Below are positions 45,736 through 56,221 of a DNA stretch of 64,000 bases, piece after piece. How positions within the stretch are numbered: position 1 is the first letter of the stretch; every line of letters begins with the position of its first letter. The position numbers and the translations under genes were made by a program. The notes under the pieces are model-generated. The model made no database searches. It was not told where the DNA came from and saw only the letters and a list, made by a program, of their open reading frames with translations. The DNA comes from Chlamydoabsidia padenii (Eukaryota > Mucoromycota > Mucoromycetes > Mucorales > Cunninghamellaceae): contig JAIWND010000018.1 in NCBI GenBank assembly GCA_025330725.1, positions 62,001-126,000 of the forward strand, given 5' to 3'.

Positions 45736-46070
45736 AAATTCCGGGATTTGAAAATCCGACTTTTTTTATATTCCTTCTTGATACGATTTACAATATTCAT
45801 ACTTTGAAAAGTATTACTCATCTTGACTGGCTTTTTGTGTTTACCCTTCTCTCTTTTATCATCACACTTCCTGGATGCCTCAATAGTGGATACTGACCAA
45901 TTGTATCTTTTTTTTTTATTACTCTTTTGGACACCCAATGGATGATCATCGAAAGCAATCAACACCTTGAAACTCAAGCGATAAACTTTGGCTATTTCAA
46001 GGGTCATCAAGTTGTTAGGTTCAACATGGGGTCCAACAAGGTAATGTACTGCTAATAAAAAAGAGTATCT
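45729..46070 (-). other. lysine-rich ORF fragment, unrecognised
   Basis: After a TTTTCAG acceptor-like site near 46070 the minus strand reads YSFLLAVHYLVGPHVEPNN then LMTLEIAKVYRLSFKVLIAF, and ends lysine-rich in KKSRIFKSRNFI-stop. The first 50 residues look protein-like; the tail crosses a motif copy (45741-45753). Probably a fragment of a mobile-element gene, but I cannot name it. Confidence 0.22.
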
Positions 46071-46835
46071 GAAAAGATTAGGTATTTAGCGTCAACACAA
46101 AAAGCAGATACTGGAAGAACTCCACTCTTAATGGCTTATACTGTAGATCGTCATGTAGGGGAATCAAGACAGTAGTGCTCGGTCTTTGTGATAAAGGGGG
46201 GGGGTTAAACAAGGTAAAGTAAACGAAACAGGATCGAAACATACATAGATGGTGTGAATAGTTTTAGAATAGACCTAGTGTATGATTTATTTAGTATAGA
46301 CGACGTATTTTCTATGTATATATTATGTGTTTTAAATAATAATAAAACGCCCACTTGTTTATCTACATACAATCCATCTTGCCTCTCATGTTATCAGGTG
46401 GTGTCTTGAATGAAGCGTGCGATTGGTTGAATCCAGTAAAGTGTGACTATCAGTGCACTTTTAATCCTTTTTAACAGCAGGTTGAATAATATATCAGTGA
46501 CTATCAGATGGATCCAACTCAAATAACATGCATCAACAACAACAGTGATAACATTTGCCTGACTAGAATTGCATGATTTTTCCCCTTTCTCGAAACGATC
46601 GAATATCGGGTTTTCAATTTTTCCATGAATCCAATCAAGTCCACACGTGCTAACATCCGATCTCTGCCATTGGCGATTTTCTTTCTCATGAACGTTTGAA
46701 TTCAATGTATTCCACGATGTAGTGGTTCTTGGGTTCCATTGGAAGAAGATAAAAATCATAGAACAAAGCATTTTATTTTCCTATTTCCTTTCTTTCTTTC
46801 CGTTCCTTTTTTTTTTTTTTTGACCAAGATATCAA
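46071..46835. other. spacer upstream of the bHLH gene
   Basis: Contains a G-run near 46196-46205, a motif copy ATCGGGTTTTCAAT at 46605-46618 and a T-tract near 46809-46821. The minus-strand frame of 125 codons here looks spurious. Confidence 0.4.
46605..46618 (+). promoter_or_regulatory. recurrent motif upstream of bHLH gene
   Basis: ATCGGGTTTTCAAT, 217 nt before the ATG; a weaker copy. Confidence 0.25.
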
Positions 46836-47582
46836 ATGTCCTCACCTCATATTTCAAACGAACGTAAACGTAGAAGATCATCATCATCATCATCATCATC
46901 GGTATCGGTCGATAATGAAGATCCCTCATCATCATCACAACGATCAAACACTCTAGTTACTCATCCTTTGGCTGCATTACCATCACCTATGATATCAAAC
47001 TCCGCTCCCCCTTCTCAGCCCATTGCTTATTATCCTGTCTATACGACCCACACTGGGCATCTCTATATTGCTTCACCTCCTTTGCATCCCACGTCATCCC
47101 ATCCCACAAAGATCCTTCCCAAACTACCCCACACTTTTCAAACCCCGCCATCGCCCGTTGCCTTGTCACCTGCTTCCACCCCATTCTACCATCCTTATCA
47201 ACCTCCCATCACACCACCCTCTGCTCTCCCACCTAGTTCTCACTACTCTACAGCCGATCAAAGAGAACAGGCACGGAAAGTATCCCATAGTGCGATCGAA
47301 AGAAGACGGCGAGAGCGCATTAACGATAAAATCATGCAACTCAAACAACTCATCCCGACTTGTGCCAAGCAGGATCATCTTCATAAAATGTCCATTCTTC
47401 AAAGCGCTATTGATTATATCACTTTTTTGAAAGAGATTGTCGAATCCAATGAAAAGGCACAGAATGCCTCGCCATTGAAACCAAAGGATCTTCTCTCGTC
47501 CAAGAAAAGTGCATCTACTGTGACTCCATCAGAAGCAGGTACTATACCTACCAACATGAGTGTGAAAAATCTATTATGTTGA
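46836..47582 (+). CDS. bHLH transcription factor
   Basis: Single-exon protein of 248 residues. The N-terminus has an RKRRR basic patch followed by a Ser run from an ATC/TCA triplet tract; the middle is Pro/Ser/Tyr-rich. The bHLH domain is at about 148-207: basic region RKVSHSAIERRRRERINDKI (His, Glu and Arg at the E-box-contacting positions, so CANNTG binding is expected), helix 1 IMQLKQLIP, loop, helix 2 LHKMSILQSAIDYITFLKEI. No leucine zipper follows. The Ile-Asn-Asp-Lys pattern is typical of fungal Max/USF-like and INO4-like factors; the precise orthologue cannot be decided. A polyadenylation-like CCAATAAAC lies near 47620. Confidence 0.88.
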   Translation: MSSPHISNERKRRRSSSSSSSSVSVDNEDPSSSSQRSNTLVTHPLAALPSPMISNSAPPSQPIAYYPVYTTHTGHLYIASPPLHPTSSHPTKILPKLPHTFQTPPSPVALSPASTPFYHPYQPPITPPSALPPSSHYSTADQREQARKVSHSAIERRRRERINDKIMQLKQLIPTCAKQDHLHKMSILQSAIDYITFLKEIVESNEKAQNASPLKPKDLLSSKKSASTVTPSEAGTIPTNMSVKNLLC

Positions 47583-47952
47583 AGATATCCTATGTTTGTA
47601 TATATGATATTATGCTGCCAATAAACAAAACAACAAACTGTACCTTTATTCTTGTGCCTGAAAATGGTCGGGGACTGAATAATAGTTCAATCTCAGGGAC
47701 AGGCACCATGTCACCTATTTTGTGAAATTAGATTCCATCAATATGGAATATGTTTGATTGAATTCTTCGAGGAAAAAAAAAAAAGGAGGTAGAGCGGACT
47801 TTATGAACCTATGATTCAGGTTGTTCACTCATGCCAGGTTTCTTATTACAGAGGAGCAGACTTTATAGGGAGAGAAGAATATATCTTTCATGCCTCCCCC
47901 CTTTTTTACCTTCTTTTTGCTTCTCTTTCCACTTTTTTTTTCCTCCAATAAT
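47583..47952. other. spacer between bHLH and mucin-like genes
   Basis: bHLH 3' region, an A-run near 47773-47784 and a pyrimidine-rich leader before 47953. The recurrent motif is not clearly present. Confidence 0.45.
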
Positions 47953-48959
47953 ATGAAAATCAATCATAATTTTTTATTGATAGTGTGTATACTTTTCAGT
48001 GCTCAGATCATACAAGCCGATTTGATTTCTGGGTTACTGGGAGTAGGCAACAGCCCAAGTAGCGACAGTCCACCACCATCATCACCCAGTCATCCACCTG
48101 AAACGAATCTTCCTGTGGTGAGTGATAAACCAATCAACAGTGATACTCTTTCTTTGTCAGCTCCAGTGAAAACACCGCCTGCTGCCTCACCCACTCCTCC
48201 TCCTCCTCCTCCTTCAAATGCGGATACTTCAGCCAATCCTGATCCCACTATCAAAACACCCATCTCCCCATCTCCCAATGATACTACACCAAATCAAAAC
48301 CGTCCACCCACGGCTACTCCTCGAAAAGAGTGGTCCAAAAACACTGGTGATAACACCAAGACGGATGGCTCGGATTATTCAAACACCGATATTCATGCGT
48401 CGTCCACTTCCGCTTCCAACCCCCCACCGCCTTCCTCTTCAACCACAACAACACAATCACAAAACAAGGGTGGTACTATTGCTGGTGCCGTAGTTGGCGG
48501 TATTGGTAAGTAGTCTATGCTTTCAAGTCAAAATGTAACTAACGTTCTTTGCAATTTAAAAAAAAAAAAAAAAAAGTCGGTGTGGCCTTTTTAGGTGGTT
48601 TATTAACCTGGTGTAACCGAAAAGGAGGATGTGCCAAACGACGAGGCAAGCGAGAAAACATTGATGAAGCCTACACAGTTGAGATCCCATCCAAGGATCT
48701 GTCACCAGCGTCGCCCTTTGAACACTCGAGGCGGTTGATGAATGCTTCACCTGCCTATGTGGATCCACAGCATAAAGTCGCTAGTGAAGCTGGTTACTAT
48801 TACCAGCAAGAACCTACACAGTGGGAATATGACCAACAACAACATCATCATTATCATGTGGATTATAACCCAGTGGATGTATCCAATACACCTTATTATC
48901 ACGACCCTTATCATAAGCCCGACGCCGTGGATTATACTCATAAACCTAATGCTATGTAA
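47953..48959 (+). CDS. secreted/single-pass membrane protein with Pro/Ser/Thr-rich ectodomain
   Basis: Start ATG 47953 chosen because MKINHNFLLIVCILFSAQII-QA is a clean signal peptide; an in-frame ATG at 47890 would add a second hydrophobic stretch. The ectodomain is rich in Pro, Ser and Thr (SPTPPPPPPSN), likely O-glycosylated. Exon 1 ends at 48505 and exon 2 starts at 48577 after a poly-A-rich acceptor. Across the junction lies the membrane segment GTIAGAVVGGIVGVAFLGGL, followed by a basic stop-transfer (CNRKGGCAKRRGKRE) and a cytosolic His/Tyr/Gln-rich tail. The architecture resembles fungal wall-stress sensors or Mid2/Msb2-like proteins, but no specific domain supports a name. Stop TAA 48957-48959. 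Confidence 0.7.
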
Positions 48960-49010
48960 ACTTTTTTCATATACAGTAAAACCTATTTTTCTTGTTCCTG
49001 ATTAGGGCGA

Positions 49011-49024
49011 GTCGGAGTTTAATT
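49011..49024 (+). promoter_or_regulatory. weak recurrent-motif copy upstream of FAD oxidoreductase
   Basis: GTCGGAGTTTAATT, 85 nt before ATG 49110; a diverged copy at the usual distance. Confidence 0.2.
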
Positions 49025-49109
49025 AAAAAGGCTACTTAGTTCAAACTTTACTTTTTTTTTTGCGGCTCTTCTTTTTCTCACCCTTTTTAATAATCTCTTC
49101 TTGCTTGAC

Positions 49110-50686
49110 ATGGTTCATTTGAATCCTTTATCTAGTACTCATTCTCACTGGCTTCACAATGCTCCTTATCAAACACCATCAACAGCCCCTTTACCTGAAA
49201 AAGCCGATATTGTCATCATTGGTGGTAAGTTGGACTAATCAAGGTGAAACATGCAGGGAACTTGACCTTCTTTTAAATTATATATACATCAACCAGGAGG
49301 CATCACTGGTCTTAGTACAGCGTATTGGTTAACAAAACTGAATCCAACTCTATCAGTTGTAGTGCTTGAAGCAAGAGGATTATCAAGTGGTGCCACAGGA
49401 AGAAATGGCAAGTAGAAAAAAAGAAAACACTGGACGGTTATCTCATTACTTGTGTTATCTAGGCGGAATCATCTGTCCTGGCTTGAATGATAACTTTGGT
49501 CATTATGTGCAAAAGTATGGTGAAAAAGAAGCCGAACGACTGGTGGACTTTGACTATAAAAATGTGGACATGTTGGCCGACTTTCTTGAAGAACATGGAG
49601 ATAAAGACAATGGATTCTATGATCCTCAAATCACCTGGTTAAAACATGGAACAGTAATAAATTATAGAATTCCTCTGTTATAAACTAATCCTCTTTTCTT
49701 CTTTAGATATGTGGATGGGCATCTGAAATAGAAGCCTATGAAGCAAAATCCAACGCCAACACCTTGCAACAACTTCGACCTCATCAAGACGATTTACAAA
49801 TCCTCAGTCCTGAACAAATTCAGTCGCTTACCGGTCAAACCCAGTTTATCTATGGTGGGCTTCAAATCAAGCAAACGGCAATCACATGGGCAGCTCGCAT
49901 CGTGTTCTGTCTTGCTCGTGCGGTGGAATCTAAAGTCCATCTCGCCACGTTTACACCTGTCTACCAAGTCAAACAACCATCAGGTGGTGGTCGACATCAA
50001 GTGATAACGAGTCGTGGAACGATTGAAGCCAACAAGGTGGCCTATTGTACGAATGCATGGACAAACTACCTCTTGCCTCACTTTTCATCTCATCTGGTGC
50101 CTATTCGAAATCAAGTCGTCAGTGTTCACCCCGACGTGCCTATCAAAATGGATTATGTGCTCAGTGTCAATCGGGGGTATCAATACTTATCTTATCGACC
50201 TTATGACAAGACCATGATCTTTGGTGGTTGCAGGAATACCACAATGGGTTGGATGATGTATGAAGATGATGACTCGACTCTGAATCAGACAGTGTCATGC
50301 CATTTACGGGGGACTCTACAAGATTATGGGTTGGCGCATATCCCACAACGTGAATGGGCTGGTACCATGGGGTTCTCAATAGTCGATGGACTGCCTTTTG
50401 TTGGTCACTTGGCTGGTATATTAGGTGCAGAACAAGGTCAAGGTCAATATATTGCTGCTGGATTCTCTGGTCATGGTAAAATAAAAGAAAGAAGGAGGAT
50501 ATTATTTTAACCATATTGTCTTTTTCTTCCTCTTCTTTTTATGTAGGCATGCCTCGTACATTCCTTTGTGGTCGTGGTCTGGCACAATTGTTATCCGATC
50601 TGCCTTTGGACAAGTACTTCCCCGATCAATTCTTATTAGATCATTCATCTAGGCACTACTTGTATACTCCCCCTTCCAAACTATAG
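49110..50686 (+). CDS. FAD-dependent amine/amino-acid oxidoreductase (DAO family)
   Basis: FAD-binding D-amino-acid oxidase/glycine oxidase-type fold (PF01266). ATG 49110 gives [20 protein letters not shown]. The Rossmann dinucleotide motif [19 protein letters not shown] is assembled across the first intron (49225-49296), followed by [19 protein letters not shown], where the ribose-binding Glu sits. The middle has [15 protein letters not shown] and [14 protein letters not shown], and the C-terminus [20 protein letters not shown] then [20 protein letters not shown], the terminal FAD-contact motif. Five exons, four introns. Substrate unknown; similar fungal proteins are annotated FAD-dependent oxidoreductase or TDA3-like. 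Stop TAG 50684-50686. Confidence 0.85.
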
Positions 50687-51345
50687 ATCTTTTCCTTTTT
50701 TAAATCAAATAAAACAACAATAATAAAAAGAATTTTGTTTATACAGTCAAGAGGTCGATCATTCACATTGCCTCACTTTTTTTTTAATATGTAAGTTACA
50801 AATGACTCGCCCAAATAGTCAAAGTAGATCTCTCTTTATGTATCTATCATGGGATTCATTAAATGTTTTATGAAGGTCCACTGATCATGTCATGTCAATG
50901 GAAAATGGACCATTACATACATAGACATCCCCGTTCCTGGATATTCCAACTCCGCCATCTGGCCCTGTTTGACTGCATGATGTAGCGGTGGGAAAAAGGA
51001 TGATGTCAATAGACGAACAAGGATGTGTCAGGAGTCCGTCCACTTACCATTAATATTGGATCGTTTACACTTGGAGTCAAAACACCACTCTCCTTCATAT
51101 CAGTATATATATTATTGAATGGATGATGATGAGCTTTCTTTTATCATTTTTGTGACTATAACAAAAAGTCGACTTTTTTTTTTCTTTTTTAAACTTTGGA
51201 GGGGTAAAAAAAAAAAAAAAAACGGCGCTAAACCAAATATAAAAAAGACGGAGGCGACGTATTTCTTTTCTTCTCTCTTTCTTCCACTTTTTTTTTATTT
51301 ATTTTATTTTATACTTCCTTCCTTCTTCATCTTTTGACATATACC
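50687..51345. other. spacer upstream of the second AVT gene
   Basis: AT-rich with an AAATAAAACAACAATAATAAA end-like segment near 50707, A- and T-runs near 51171-51221, a weak motif-like ACGGCGCTAAACC at about 51222-51234, and a pyrimidine-rich leader. No gene seen. Confidence 0.45.
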
Positions 51346-53782
51346 ATGTCTTCCCCTTTACCAGTTAATGCGAAACAAAACTGGGGTGAAGATGATGGCT
51401 CCCATGGATTCACAACTCAAGGTGATGCCTCACTCTCCAGCTCCTATGATCGTAATCGAACAACAGCAAGATTAACATCCTCTCCCGTACCTCCTAACTA
51501 TGCGGGTGGTACTTCTCCTGGTGGTAATGGCTTCTTTGATGATGGACTCTCACATCGGTCCTATGGAAGCACGACAGATCTCCAGCAGATTCCCAGTAAT
51601 CACAGCGGTGGACTCTTCCGACCTCCGACCTACAACCATGATGACAATACGGTATCGGCGGATTTATCAGAGGACAGGATCGCCAGGGTGGTGAAACGAC
51701 ATTTGGCAGGTGCGGCGTCACCTACTCATTCGGCTCGTAGTGCTTCACCCGGTCTCTCGCGTGTCAGTACCAACCATAGTCAAGGCGACGAAGCCGGCTC
51801 CTCCTCCTTGGTCGCCAATGCACATCAATTGCCAGGGGGCGCTATCACTCATGATATCTATAAATGGGCGGAAGATCAAGATATGGAAAACCTCAAACGC
51901 ACACGCTCTCAATCCATGTATATTCCTCGTCAAGAACCTACTGATCCCGCATTGGCTCGTTTGAAGGATCCTGGAGGTTTTCGACGTCATTTTGTCGTTG
52001 ACAAGGCCGCTCGTGAAGGGAAAGCGCCTCCTCACTGGATGACTCGTACCTTTGTTGACTTTTTGGCTCTCTATGGACACTTTGGTGGTGAAGATCTTAG
52101 TGATGACGAAGGTGAAGAGGATGATCAAGATGACCAAGAGGCGGGGTTGCGGCGGGATCGTGATGATGGTGGTGATGATGATGATGAAACGTCTCCTTTG
52201 ATTAGAAGGGCCCAGGCAAATGCTGTCCAAGGTACTGCAACGCCTTCTAAAGCGGTGTTTTTATTGTTGAAATCTTTTGTGGGCACAGGTAAGTGACACA
52301 CACACACTCTCTCTCTCTTTCTTTGCAACTTGCTAATGATATCATTCTTTTCTAGGGTAAATGAGTCACCAAACTATATTGTATATACACGGATACTGTT
52401 TACTAATGATATTTCTTTCACTCTCCTTAGGGTTATGTTTTTGCCTAAAGCGTAAGTAGGATGGAAATAGGATTGGTATGGGTGATTAATGTATTACTAT
52501 TACTATTAGATTCTACAATGGTGGTTTATTTTTCTCTACCGCTCTCCTATCAACCATTGCTGTGGTGTCTCTCTACACCTTTTTACTACTCGTGGAAACA
52601 AGAAACAAGGTTCCAGTCTCATTTGGTGATATTGGTGGCATCCTTTTTGGGAAATACATGCGATTGGCTGTTTTGATTGCAATCACACTCTCACAGGTAA
52701 AAAGAAAAGAATGATCATCAAGGGGGGGGGAGGCTCTAACAAGTTTTTGGATATTGATAGATTGGATTTGTGTGTGCTTATATGGTGTTTGTCGCTCAAA
52801 ATCTCCAGTCGTTGATTGAAACCTTATCGAAATGTGAAATCAGGATGCCCATGTCTTATTTGATTCTTGGTCAAATTGCTGTCTTTGTCCCGCTTGCCAT
52901 GATTCGAAAAATCCAAAAATTATCTGCTTTTGCCCTCATTGCCGATGTGTTTATCTTGCTTGGTTTGATTTACCTCTATTATTATGACTTTTTGACTCTG
53001 GCGACACAAGGTATTGGTAATGTAGAATGGGTCATCAATGCCAAGTCATTCCCCATGTTTATTGGCACTGCAGTGTTTACTTATGAAGGTGTTGGGCTAG
53101 GTAAGGAAAAAAAAAAAAAGTGATAGATAACCTCTTCTTCTTACTCCATTTCTTCTTTTTTATTTTTATAATAGTGATTCCTATTACTGAATCCATGAAG
53201 GAACCTGAAAAGTTCCCCAAGGTGTTATCCTATACTATGCTCGGCATCACGGTGATCTTTTTATCTGTAGGATTTATCTCGTACCTGGCGTTTGGTGATC
53301 AAGTCCAGACGGTGATTCTTCTCAACTTGCCCAACACAGCAGCGGTCAACACGGTCCAGGCACTCTATGCTCTCGCCATCTGCCTGTCCATCCCACTCCA
53401 ACTCTTCCCTGCCATCCGTATTATCGAAACCGGTCTCTTCTCGACAAGATCAGGCAAAAACAATCAGGTGGTGAAATGGCAAAAGAATGTGTTCCGATTT
53501 GGCTCGGTATTATTCTGTGCTGCTATTGCCATCCTCGCCTCGTCTGATTTGGACAAGTTTGTTAGTCTGATTGGGTCTCTCTGTTGTGTGCCCCTTTGTT
53601 TCCTCTTCCCTCCTCTCTTCCATCTCAAGGCAATTGCAAGTACTTGGCGACAAAAGGCAATTGATATCTCCATCTTGGTATTTGGTGTTCTCTCTATGAC
53701 TTATACTACTGGTATCACTTTGGCTCTTTGGTCTGAAGGAGGTGCTGAAACCCCTATTAGTCGTTGTATCCCTGGAAACTAA
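51346..53782 (+). CDS. AVT3: AVT-type vacuolar amino-acid transporter with long N-terminal tail
   Basis: AAAP-family carrier of the AVT3 branch. ATG 51346 (MSSPLPVNAKQNWGEDDG). About 300 hydrophilic residues precede the membrane domain, with acidic clusters (LSDDEGEEDDQDDQE) and ETSPLIRRAQ, typical of vacuolar AVT3-type proteins. Membrane part: KAVFLLLKSFVGTGVMFLPK then AFYNGGLFFST, IGFVCAYMVFVAQNLQSLIE, GTAVFTYEGVGLVIPITESM, AICLSIPLQLFPAIRIIETG. Exons: 51346-52288, a predicted 1-nt exon 52356, 52431-52451 (21 nt), 52510-52696, 52761-53100, 53175-53782. The two tiny exons are required to keep VGTG-VMFLPKA in frame. Stop TAA 53780-53782. Paralogue of 22621-24236. Confidence 0.9.
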
Positions 53783-54535
53783 ACAGAAAAAGACGTCTTT
53801 ATATATTATATACTTTATTTTGTTGTTGTTATTAGCTTGATACCTCTCCCTTTTATTTTATTCCTTCTCATCATATAGTATACATTTTATGTAAATGGTG
53901 CAATAAAATATCAATTTATCTGACTCTCTATATGCTTTAGGGTGATCTTACAGGGTCCAATTGTTGATTTTAAACCCCGCTGTACCCGAAATGAAAAAAA
54001 AAGGGGCAGTATTAATAAATGACCAACCCTCTTCAAATTAATTGTTAAAACAATAAACCATGTCATTACAAAGTTTTTTGATCCATCTCATCACATTACA
54101 TGGCGAAGAATCGATGGGACCCTAAAACGGGATTTGAATTCATTCGGGGAGGGGTAATCGAATTTGACAGCTGGATCTACTTATTTCATTACATAATACC
54201 AAATCAATGGTATATGATATCTATTTGTTATACACAAAGAGTATTAGACTATAGCAAAAAAAAAAGTTGATGCAAGACTAAAGTCCTGAATGTTTATTTA
54301 GATGTAATAAGTAAAAGTGTATAATAGAGTGAAGGGGTAATGTGTATATGTGGGTAAGTAAGAGGGATGAAGGAGAGAATAAACAGAGATGGGTGATTGC
54401 TTTGTATATTAAGGAGGAAGATGCTATTCACACTGTATAAATAACGGAATAAAGGGAGGGATGGGGTTGGATATTAAGAGGAATGGGATTATAAAAAGTA
54501 AGTATATGTAAAGAGACCATGTGTTGTCACCCATT
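53783..54535. other. spacer between convergent AVT and LAG1 genes
   Basis: Contains a GCAATAAAATATC polyadenylation-like signal near 53901 and motif copies TTTTAAACCCCGC 53968-53980 and ACGGGATTTGAAT 54127-54139. No gene seen. Confidence 0.5.
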
Positions 54536-55050
54536 TTAATTGACACGATTGGTTTTTGACCGACGGACAAGTCCGTTTGCCTTTATGCTGGATCTATAGG
54601 ATATCAAATAAGAATCAGTTATACAATAAACCAGTATGAATGATATGTTTTTACCTTTTATTCAGATCATCCTTTTCCAATACAGGGGTATCTTCTTCTT
54701 CATCATCAGAGCGTACATCAGTGGCATTTTCGGTAAAGACAATCTTGTAGAGCACCTTGAAGATCATAGCCGTCCAGAATAAAATGAGACAATAGAGACC
54801 GAGCATGAGACCAAAGATGATGTAAACGACAAAATGAGGGAACCACCAACCTTCGAGAGGAGCCAAACGGAAATTGACATACAGATCAGGTTCAGTCCAA
54901 GTAGATAACATGATACGACCATAGAGATAAACCCGAGTATACATCCAAGAGATCAACATCATGACAAATGTTCCATTACAGAGAATACCAGGAGAAGTGT
55001 AATTCAATGTTTTCGCAAGCTATTACAAGTTGATCTAGTTAGTTGTGACA

Positions 55051-55089
<39 letters not shown>

Positions 55090-56105
55090 CACTTACAGCA
55101 AGTATGGCATCAGGTAGATCCATACAGACAAACACGGCATTACCCACCCGAGTAAAATTACAGAGATAACTAGCAAAGATCAAGAGTAAAGTGTTGATAT
55201 GATGTAATACCAATTCACGATAATCTTTACGAGGTGCTTCGATTTGAAGGACAAAGATTTGTTGTAACCAATAGGCAAATTGTACCAAATAGTAATATTT
55301 GAATGCTTCAGTGTAATCCGTCACAGGGTAATCAATCCAAAAGTATCGAGTATTAAACCACCATTCTGATCCATACATCACTGCCTATATCATATAGAAA
55401 GAGTTTAGTTTGATTTCCCCCCCCCCTTCCTCCTATATACTCCTCCTTCATCATCTACTGTTTCCCCCCCCTCCCCTTTTTTATTTAATTAATAATACTT
55501 ACAATACCAGCAGTACAACTACAAGAGTAATAGATAAAAGACCAAGCTTGTTCACAAAACCGATCGTATTTTTTAGGGGTCACCTGACACCAACGAGCCA
55601 TAGGTAACAATGCATATTTCATAAACCCTGCCCGAGCCGCCGTAAATACACAGATATAGAAGAATAAAAAGGTCAGGTCCCAATAACTTTTTTCGAATCG
55701 TCCGTCTGTTCGTTGATTGCTGATAAATATGAACCGATCAAAGTAAGGTAGTTGTAAAAAGTAGCCTGCAACAACAAAAGCAATCACCTTGGAAGGGATT
55801 TCTAAAGAAAAGGGATAAATGGATTGGTACCTTTTTTTTTTTTTTTTTTTCGTTGTATACTTACCAATTTGATGTTGAGCCAGGTGGTTCATCATTTGTT
55901 TAAAGGTATGTGGTTGACTGGTCCTTTTTGATTTCTTCAGGGGTTGTTTAAAAGTCATTAATGTGATTGGAAGTAAATAAAAGAGAGAGAAAGAAAGCGG
56001 AGCAAGTGACAGAAAAAAAGATTCCCATTTCTTAAAAAGCAGTGGGTCCATGTCGGAATGTGAATATTTTTTCACAGAGTCTGAGGTTAAAACTAAAAAG
56101 GACAT
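54536..56105 (-). CDS. LAG1: ceramide synthase, LAG1/LAC1-type TLC-domain protein
   Basis: ER multi-pass acyltransferase joining very-long-chain acyl-CoA to sphingoid bases. ATG 56105-56103 begins MSFLVLTSDSVKKYSHSDMD. After N-terminal segments, the TLC domain shows EKSYWDLTFLFFYICVF, GSEWWFNTRYFWIDYP and the Lag1 motif with the catalytic His pair LVLHHINTLLLIFASYLCNF followed by RVGNAVFVCMDLPDAIL. Then WMYTRVYLYGRIML and a final helix VVYIIFGLMLGLYCLILFW. The tail is acidic (SDDEEEDTPVLEKDD), a likely CK2-type phosphorylation site as in yeast Lag1/Lac1, and ends after the last intron in basic RRSKTNRVN-stop (54538-54536). One intron contains an uninterrupted T-run of about 37 nt (55052-55089). 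Confidence 0.92.
55052..55089. repeat. long poly-T tract in LAG1 intron
   Basis: About 37 consecutive T on the plus strand, i.e. poly-A on the transcript strand just after the donor side. Confidence 0.9.
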
Positions 56106-56221
56106 GATTCATATGCTTTTGTAAAAGGAGACCAAAGGGGAGTAGAGGAGGAGACGACAAGGGACAGTAATAAGAGAAAGAGAGAGAGATTCTTTATTAT
56201 TAAAATGATTAACAACTAATA

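Noticed and set aside
46394..46771. 125-codon minus-strand frame upstream of the bHLH gene
   Set aside because: No recognisable pattern, its start overlaps the bHLH leader, and its composition is like a spacer; probably chance.
48090..48278. Gly-rich minus-strand frame opposite the mucin-like gene
   Set aside because: Mirror of proline codons on the sense strand; no start context or homology pattern.
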